Shown here in pieces: positions 6,826 through 11,415 of a DNA stretch of 11,415 nt. Position numbers and translations under genes: made by a program. Every line of letters starts with the position of its first letter. Position 1 is the stretch's first letter. The stretch is taken from the NCBI GenBank assembly GCA_013214885.1, contig JABSRS010000072.1:1-11415 (forward strand), in the 5' to 3' direction. Below the pieces are notes generated by a model. That model worked only from the letters and a program-made list of their open reading frames with translations, searched no databases and was not told where the DNA came from. This DNA comes from Gammaproteobacteria bacterium (GTDB lineage: Bacteria; Pseudomonadota; Gammaproteobacteria; Enterobacterales; Psychrobiaceae).

Positions 6826-6831
6826 TAGAAT
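6826..6831 (+). promoter_or_regulatory. -10 element of the nap promoter
   Basis: TAGAAT matches TATAAT at 5 of 6 positions and predicts transcription start near 6838, about 36 bases before the first gene. There is no independent -35; the FNR box occupies that position, as expected for an activator-dependent promoter. Confidence 0.6.
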
Positions 6832-6873
6832 GTACCTAACAAGTAACCACTTATTTATTGAGGAATTAAACCG

Positions 6874-6999
6874 ATGAGTGCACTCGAATCGATGATCTGG
6901 ACTGTACTTGGTTATTTAGCGATGCCGAGTATTTTTATTATTGGATTTGCAGCAGTTGCTGTTGTGTCATTGCCGATGCTAAAGATGCTTTCAAAATAA
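6874..6999 (+). CDS. 41-residue single-pass membrane protein in the napE position
   Basis: A short gene with ATG at 6874, a strong GAGGA ribosome-binding site nine bases upstream, and TAA at 6997-6999. The protein starts MSALESMIWTVLGYLAMPS, has one hydrophobic helix (about 13-38, rich in I, F, A and V) and ends KMLSK. It opens the nap operon, where Shewanella-type clusters carry napE. However, it is shorter than typical NapE/TorE (about 55-60 residues) and I do not see their usual pattern. It better resembles a very small Vibrio/Shewanella family that I recall as TIGR02808; that assignment is from memory. An inner-membrane accessory role in electron delivery or assembly is inferred only from position. 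It lies 42 bases upstream of napD. Confidence 0.8.
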   Translation: MSALESMIWTVLGYLAMPSIFIIGFAAVAVVSLPMLKMLSK

Positions 7000-7041
7000 T
7001 TGAGCACCCCATAAATTGAATAACCACTTAGGTAAATACGT

Positions 7042-7353
7042 GTGATTAATTTACTCGAAGAAGAGCCTGTTCATATTGCAGGCGTATTAGTTAAAGCCTT
7101 TCCTCAAAATATACCAGCGTTGACCAAAGTTTTGGAAGCACTGCCTGGTACCGAAGTACATGAGGTTAGCAGTGAAGGCGCAATGGTAATCACCGTTGAG
7201 TCGACCGATCAAGAAAAAAATATTGTTGATACCATTACCCATCTTAGCACATTAGATGGTGTATTAGATGCGTCTTTAATATTCCATCATAACGATGCCG
7301 GTTTGGTGCCTCATAAAGATAAGTCACCCGATCAACCGATTAATTTTAGATAA
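7042..7353 (+). CDS. napD: NapD, chaperone for the NapA Tat signal
   Basis: Small cytoplasmic chaperone that binds the twin-arginine signal peptide of NapA, holding export until cofactor insertion is complete. The 103-residue protein has the ferredoxin-like beta-alpha-beta layout of NapD, beginning HIAGVLVKAFPQN (11-23), with LPGTEVHE in the middle and a GVLDASLIFHH strand near 73-83. The charged tail after residue 85 is somewhat longer than in E. coli NapD (87 residues). The start is a GTG at 7042 with TTAGG nine bases upstream. It lies 34 bases before the napA ATG. Confidence 0.92.
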   Translation: MINLLEEEPVHIAGVLVKAFPQNIPALTKVLEALPGTEVHEVSSEGAMVITVESTDQEKNIVDTITHLSTLDGVLDASLIFHHNDAGLVPHKDKSPDQPINFR

Positions 7354-7387
7354 ATAATATAATTATAAATTGTCAGGAGAAGAAGTG

Positions 7388-9877
7388 ATGAGTATTTCAA
7401 GACGTGACTTCATTAAAGCAAATGCAATCGCAGCGACTGCTGTCGCTGCTGGTGTCGCCATTCCAGTGTCGGCATCGAACTTAGTGACCGATTCGAAAAA
7501 AAGTAAAATCAAATGGGATAAAGCACCGTGTCGTTTTTGTGGCACTGGTTGTAGTGTCCTAGTTGGTAGCCAAGACGGTAAAGTTGTGGCGACTCAGGGC
7601 GATCCTGAAGCACCAGTAAACAAAGGTCTTAACTGTATTAAAGGTTATTTCTTATCGAAGATTATGTACGGTAAGGATCGTCTAACCCAGCCATTATTAC
7701 GTATGACTAATGGCGAATATGACAAAGAAGGTGAATTCCAACCCGTAAGTTGGGATAAAGCTTTTGATGTGATGGCGGCTAAATTCAAGAAAACCCTAAA
7801 AGACAAAGGCCCAACAGCTATTGGGATGTTTGGTTCTGGTCAGTGGACGGTAATGGAAGGCTACGCAGCAGTTAAGCTAATGAAAGCCGGTTTCCGCTCT
7901 AACAATATCGATCCAAATGCTCGTCACTGTATGGCATCTGCGGTCGGTGGATTTATGCGTACCTTCGGTATCGATGAGCCGATGGGCTGTTATGATGACT
8001 TTGAGCATGCTGACGCCTTTGTCCTTTGGGGCTCGAACATGGCTGAAATGCACCCAATTCTGTGGTCACGCCTAACCGATCGTCGTCTATCGTATAACGG
8101 GGTTAAAGTTCACGTAATGTCGACTTATAAGCATCGTTCATTTGAACTTGCTGATAACGGCATGATTTTCACTCCAAATACCGATTTGGCCATTGCTAAC
8201 TTTATCGCCAACTACATCATTCAAAACGATGCAGTGAACTGGGATTTTGTTAAAAAGCACACTCACTTTAAGAAAGCGACCACTGATATTGGTTATGGCT
8301 TGCGTGATGAGCATGAATTGCAAAAAGCGGCTAAAAACGTTAAAACGGCTGGCAAAATCCATGACATGACATTTGACGAGTACAAGGCGCAAGTTGCTGA
8401 GTATTCTGTTGAAAAAACTGAAGAGATTTCAGGTGTTCCTGCGGCTAAACTGATTGAAATGGCTAAGGCATATGCCGATCCTAACATTAAGGTAATGTCA
8501 CTATGGACCATGGGAATGAACCAACATACCCGTGGTGTTTGGATGAACAGCCTGGTTTATAACATTCACTTGTTAACAGGTAAAATCTCCCAACCTGGCA
8601 ACGGTCCATTCTCACTAACGGGTCAGCCTTCAGCTTGTGGTACAGCACGTGAAGTGGGTACCTTCTCACACCGTCTACCTGCTGATTTAGTGGTCAAGAA
8701 AAAAGCTCACCGTGATATCGCAGAAAAGATTTGGAAATTACCAGAGGGTACTATTCCAGCTAAGCCTGGCTATCATGCGGTAGAGCAAAGCCGGATGCTT
8801 AAAGATGGCAAGTTAAATGCTTACTGGGTGATGTGTAACAACAATATGCAAGCGGGTCCAAACATTAACGAAGAAATGTTGCCAGGTTATCGTAACCCAG
8901 AAAACTTTATCGTGGTGTCTGACCCGTATCCAACAGTTACCTGTCAAGCGGCCGATTTGATTCTTCCTACTGCGATGTGGGTTGAGAAAGAAGGTTGTTA
9001 CGGTAACGCCGAGCGTCGTACTCAGCAGTGGTTCCAACAGGTTAAAGCACCAGGTGAAGCTAAGTCTGATTTGTGGCAATTAATGGAATTTGCTAAACGC
9101 TTTAAGATTGAAGAAGTTTGGACTGAAGACTTACTAGCGGCAGCACCGCATCTACGTGGCAAGACCATGTATGACGTGTTATATCGCAATGGTAATGTTG
9201 ATGCTTTCTCAATTGATGAAGCTAAAGAGCTTAACGACGATGCTCACGACTTTGGTTTCTACGTTCAGAAAGGTCTATTTGAAGAATATGCGACCTTTGG
9301 CCGTGGTCATGGTCACGATCTAGCCCCTTACGAAATGTACCAAGAAGCTCGTGGGCTGCGTTGGCCAGTAGTTGATGGTAAAGAAACAAAATGGCGCTTT
9401 AAGGAAGGTTCAGATCCTTACGTTGGCAAAGGCAAAGGCTTTGAATTCTATGGCAAGCCAGATGGTAAAGCATTAATTATTGCTGCGCCGTATGAGCCAC
9501 CTCCAGAGTCGCCAGATGACGAATATGATATGTGGATGTGTACCGGTCGAGTGCTTGAGCATTGGCATACAGGGACCATGACTCGTCGTGTTCCTGAGTT
9601 ATATCGTGCTTTCCCAGATGCTGTAGTATTTATGCACCCAGATGATGCCCGTAAGCGCAAACTTCGCCGTGGTGATGAGGTCATTGTTGAGTCACGTCGT
9701 GGCGAAATTAAGAGCCGCATTGAAACGCGAGGTCGTAACAGACCGCCTGTTGGCTTAGTGTTTATACCGTTCTTCGATGCTCGTCAATTGGTTAATAAAT
9801 TGACCCTTGACGCGACAGATCCATTGTCAAAGCAAACGGATTACAAGAAGTGTGCGATTAAAGTGCGCAAAGCCTAA
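7388..9877 (+). CDS. napA: Periplasmic nitrate reductase catalytic subunit NapA
   Basis: Reduces nitrate to nitrite in the periplasm using a Mo-bis-MGD cofactor and one 4Fe-4S cluster. With the ATG at 7388 it has 829 residues (E. coli 828). The Tat signal SRRDFIK is at 4-10, followed by an alanine-rich stretch to about residue 30. Cluster ligands are C48, C51, C55 and C83 (CRFCGTGC, then GLNC), and K85 lies between cluster and molybdenum as in the family. The Mo ligand is C181 in [13 protein letters not shown]. The C-terminal molybdopterin-binding domain (about 700-829) includes [21 protein letters not shown] lies 8 bases before the ATG; a GTG directly before it and a TTG at 7370 overlapping the ribosome-binding site are less likely. 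It partners with NapD for export and NapB for electrons. Confidence 0.98.
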   Translation: MSISRRDFIKANAIAATAVAAGVAIPVSASNLVTDSKKSKIKWDKAPCRFCGTGCSVLVGSQDGKVVATQGDPEAPVNKGLNCIKGYFLSKIMYGKDRLTQPLLRMTNGEYDKEGEFQPVSWDKAFDVMAAKFKKTLKDKGPTAIGMFGSGQWTVMEGYAAVKLMKAGFRSNNIDPNARHCMASAVGGFMRTFGIDEPMGCYDDFEHADAFVLWGSNMAEMHPILWSRLTDRRLSYNGVKVHVMSTYKHRSFELADNGMIFTPNTDLAIANFIANYIIQNDAVNWDFVKKHTHFKKATTDIGYGLRDEHELQKAAKNVKTAGKIHDMTFDEYKAQVAEYSVEKTEEISGVPAAKLIEMAKAYADPNIKVMSLWTMGMNQHTRGVWMNSLVYNIHLLTGKISQPGNGPFSLTGQPSACGTAREVGTFSHRLPADLVVKKKAHRDIAEKIWKLPEGTIPAKPGYHAVEQSRMLKDGKLNAYWVMCNNNMQAGPNINEEMLPGYRNPENFIVVSDPYPTVTCQAADLILPTAMWVEKEGCYGNAERRTQQWFQQVKAPGEAKSDLWQLMEFAKRFKIEEVWTEDLLAAAPHLRGKTMYDVLYRNGNVDAFSIDEAKELNDDAHDFGFYVQKGLFEEYATFGRGHGHDLAPYEMYQEARGLRWPVVDGKETKWRFKEGSDPYVGKGKGFEFYGKPDGKALIIAAPYEPPPESPDDEYDMWMCTGRVLEHWHTGTMTRRVPELYRAFPDAVVFMHPDDARKRKLRRGDEVIVESRRGEIKSRIETRGRNRPPVGLVFIPFFDARQLVNKLTLDATDPLSKQTDYKKCAIKVRKA

Positions 9878-9880
9878 GCC

Positions 9881-9930
9881 CTTGAGAGCGGCCGTAACAT
9901 CATGTGATGAAACGGCCGTCAATCCTCAAG
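9881..9930 (+). other. Three-tier hairpin between napA and napB
   Basis: Nested complementary arms are CTTGAG/CTCAAG (9881-9886 with 9925-9930), CGGCCGT/ACGGCCG (9889-9895 with 9912-9918), and CATC/GATG (9898-9901 with 9906-9909) closed by ATGT. An AA/AA internal loop and an AG/TCAATC loop separate the tiers. There is no T-run, so it should not stop transcription. It begins 3 bases past the napA stop and may protect the napA 3' end or mark an RNase cut, altering the NapA to NapB ratio. Confidence 0.75.
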
Positions 9931-9970
9931 CATTATATTACTGGTTAGCCTCTAAGGCGGAGTAAATTAA

Positions 9971-10432
9971 ATGAAAAAAATAATGACAGCCCTAATTTTG
10001 ATGGGCATGGCTGCTAGTGCAGTAGCACAAATAACAGAAGTGCCATCGAACAATGGTGGCGTTGAGTCACTGCGCGGTAGTGCTGAATTAAACATCACCC
10101 GTGGTGCTGATAAGCATAAGCGAGTGATTAAAGATCGTGAACCTCTACAGCGTAATTACGTTCACCAACCGCCAATTATTCCACACCAAGTACGTGGTTA
10201 TAAAGTCAATTTAAATGCCAATAAGTGTTTATCTTGTCATGGTTGGAAGTATGCGCGTGAAACGGGCGCGACTAAAGTGAGTCCTACTCACTTTGAAACA
10301 CGTGATGGCATGACGCTATCCGATGTTTCTCCGCGTCGTTATTTCTGTATGCAGTGTCATGTTCCTCAAGTTGATGGTAAGCCACTAGTTGGGAATGATT
10401 TTAAAGCTGTTGACTCACTAACTCAGAACTAG
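9971..10432 (+). CDS. napB: Dihaem cytochrome c subunit NapB
   Basis: Small periplasmic electron-transfer partner of NapA. The 153-residue precursor has a Sec signal (MKK, hydrophobic core, AVA at 17-19, probable cleavage before Q20). It carries two haem c sites, CLSCH (86-90) and CMQCH (126-130). The conserved stretch VHQPPIIPHQV (64-74) holds H65 and H72, likely distal haem ligands. It accepts electrons from NapC and passes them to the NapA 4Fe-4S cluster. The ATG at 9971 has GGAG nine bases upstream. It lies 93 bases after napA, a gap mostly filled by a strong hairpin, and 19 bases before napC. Confidence 0.96.
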   Translation: MKKIMTALILMGMAASAVAQITEVPSNNGGVESLRGSAELNITRGADKHKRVIKDREPLQRNYVHQPPIIPHQVRGYKVNLNANKCLSCHGWKYARETGATKVSPTHFETRDGMTLSDVSPRRYFCMQCHVPQVDGKPLVGNDFKAVDSLTQN

Positions 10433-10451
10433 ATTAGCTGAGGGAAAACTA

Positions 10452-11036
10452 ATGAATATATTGAAAAAAATATGGCAAACTCTGTCGACACCTAGCAAAG
10501 CAGGTGTTGGTATTGTACTAGCATTAGGCTTTACTGGTGGGGTGGTATTTTGGGGTGGTTTTAACACAGCGTTATCACTAACCAATACCGAAGAGTTTTG
10601 TACCGGTTGTCACGAAATGGCTGATAATGTATATCAGGAATATCGTGAAACCATTCACTACTCGAACCGTTCAGGTGTTCGTGCTACTTGTCCTGATTGT
10701 CATGTACCAAAAGACTGGACCCACAAAATTATTCGTAAGATTGCCGCGAGTAAAGAAGTGTGGGGGATGTTAACTGGGATCATTGATACTCGAGAGAAAT
10801 TTCAGGATCATCGAAAATCGATGGCCATGCGCGAATGGAAACGGATGAAAGGCAATGACTCAAGGGAATGTCGAAATTGTCATAACTTTGAATACATGGA
10901 CTTCTCTGAACAAGGCAGCCGCAGTGTTAAAATGCACTCAAGTGCTTTAGCGAGCGGTGAAAAGACCTGTATTGATTGTCACAAAGGTATTGCTCACGAG
11001 CTTCCCGACATGAAAGGCGTTGAAGGCTGGCACTAA
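10452..11036 (+). CDS. napC: Tetrahaem quinol dehydrogenase NapC
   Basis: Membrane-anchored NapC/NirT-family cytochrome that oxidises quinol and delivers electrons to NapB. In the 194 residues a short basic cytoplasmic start precedes one membrane helix (about 17-40), then a periplasmic domain with four haem c sites: CTGCH (50-54), CPDCH (80-84), CRNCH (140-144) and CIDCH (173-177). EM follows the first site (CHEM), with M56 the likely axial ligand of haem 1 as in NrfH/NapC relatives. CymA of Shewanella is a close relative of similar length; the nap operon position favours NapC. GAGGG precedes the ATG by about 9 bases. It is the last operon gene, followed by a strong terminator. Confidence 0.95.
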   Translation: MNILKKIWQTLSTPSKAGVGIVLALGFTGGVVFWGGFNTALSLTNTEEFCTGCHEMADNVYQEYRETIHYSNRSGVRATCPDCHVPKDWTHKIIRKIAASKEVWGMLTGIIDTREKFQDHRKSMAMREWKRMKGNDSRECRNCHNFEYMDFSEQGSRSVKMHSSALASGEKTCIDCHKGIAHELPDMKGVEGWH

Positions 11037-11039
11037 GCC

Positions 11040-11099
11040 CATCCTGAACTAAGCTTTAATTAAAAAAACCGCCTCGGCGGTTTTTTTATGTTCAGGATG
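11040..11099. terminator. Bidirectional intrinsic terminator nested in a longer inverted repeat
   Basis: The core is A7-CCGC-CTCG-GCGG-T7 (11062-11087), a textbook stem with T-runs on both strands. It can terminate napC on the plus strand and the converging TonB-family gene on the minus strand. Around it sits a second perfect 10-bp inverted repeat, CATCCTGAAC (11040-11049) with GTTCAGGATG (11090-11099), which would lengthen the structure after a short asymmetric loop. Confidence 0.92.
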
Positions 11100-11154
11100 A
11101 ACGGTATGTCACGGTGCCATGGATGGCAAGGAGTGACGATGTTTAGGAGCTTAT

Positions 11155-11415
11155 TTAGTTGATTGTAAAATCTAATCGTACTGTTGAAATGCCCGCTACC
11201 GCGATGCCTTTTTCAAATTTTGGGGCGTAGCGCCATTGCTTCATTGCGGTCAGTGCCGATTTTTCGAAACCTTTACCACCTTCAGACTGTAATACTTTTG
11301 GATCTTGTACAAAGCCAGAAGTAGATACCGTAAATTCTATAATAGCGTAGCCACTTTTTCTTTTTCGAGCCAAATTTTTCGGGTATTTTGGCTCGATTCG
11401 ATAAATAGGTGTTTG
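11155..11415 (-). CDS. TonB-family energy transducer, C-terminal fragment
   Basis: The frame enters from the right edge and ends at TAA (11157-11155), showing the last 86 residues. They fit the TonB C-terminal domain (PF03544): IEPKYPKNLARKRKSGYA near the start, IIEFTVSTSGFVQDPKVL in the middle strand, then ALTAMKQWRYAPKFEKG and VRLDFTIN. The YP motif, the G-V-D turn and the W-R-Y/F-x-P signature are all present. The domain is periplasmic and in TonB contacts outer-membrane receptors. TonB domains also end other proteins, so without the N-terminus I cannot say whether this is a full TonB. A TTG at 11373 is not the true start, because the domain continues upstream of it to the edge. Confidence 0.85.
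   Translation of the reverse strand, partial: QTPIYRIEPKYPKNLARKRKSGYAIIEFTVSTSGFVQDPKVLQSEGGKGFEKSALTAMKQWRYAPKFEKGIAVAGISTVRLDFTIN

Noticed and set aside
7363..9720. Several minus-strand open frames of 60-90 codons across napA
   Set aside because: All are antisense shadows of napA; compositions are odd and none has start signals or recognisable motifs.

Overview
The window looks like a chromosomal stretch from a marine, facultatively anaerobic gammaproteobacterium of the order Alteromonadales, near Shewanella and its relatives. The basis is protein resemblance: E. coli-length Cdd, SerA and RpiA, a Shewanella-type NapEDABC nitrate reductase operon, and moderately AT-rich DNA. The genus is an inference; no rRNA or tRNA gene is present to settle it.

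Left part (1-4947), all on the minus strand: the N-terminal end of a cation diffusion facilitator (1-150), cytidine deaminase cdd, the folate-binding tRNA-modification factor ygfZ, D-3-phosphoglycerate dehydrogenase serA, ribose-5-phosphate isomerase rpiA, and a 77-residue PGPGW-type membrane protein. These are housekeeping genes. serA next to rpiA is a common gammaproteobacterial arrangement. Between ygfZ and serA lies a roughly 165-bp element with imperfect terminal inverted repeats that resembles a dispersed noncoding repeat. A 400-bp AT-rich spacer with a candidate serA promoter separates serA from rpiA.

Middle part (5048-6619): a small GIY-YIG nuclease-family gene on the plus strand converges on a decayed gene that has no long open frame. 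By conceptual translation it is a bacterial PH-domain (bPH_1, YyaB-like) protein with one frameshift deletion and one amber codon. Next on the minus strand is a PlsC-type 1-acylglycerol-3-phosphate acyltransferase. It probably starts at a TTG codon about 30 bases below a perfect extended -10 promoter.

Right part (6720-11100), plus strand: the periplasmic nitrate reductase operon, made of a 41-residue membrane protein in the napE position, then napD, napA, napB and napC. A perfect FNR/EtrA box (6791-6804) sits at the class II distance from a -10 element. NapD binds the Tat signal of NapA; NapC passes electrons from the quinol pool to the dihaem NapB and on to the Mo-bisMGD/4Fe-4S NapA. napF, napG and napH are absent from this cluster. 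A three-tier hairpin lies between napA and napB, and a strong bidirectional terminator inside a longer inverted repeat closes the operon. The C-terminal end of a TonB-family protein enters from the right on the minus strand.

I found no CRISPR array, insertion sequence, prophage gene or defence system. Nothing here amounts to a clearly new system. The items most worth a second look are the PH-domain pseudogene, the ygfZ-serA repeat, the napA-napB hairpin and the small membrane protein that opens the nap operon.
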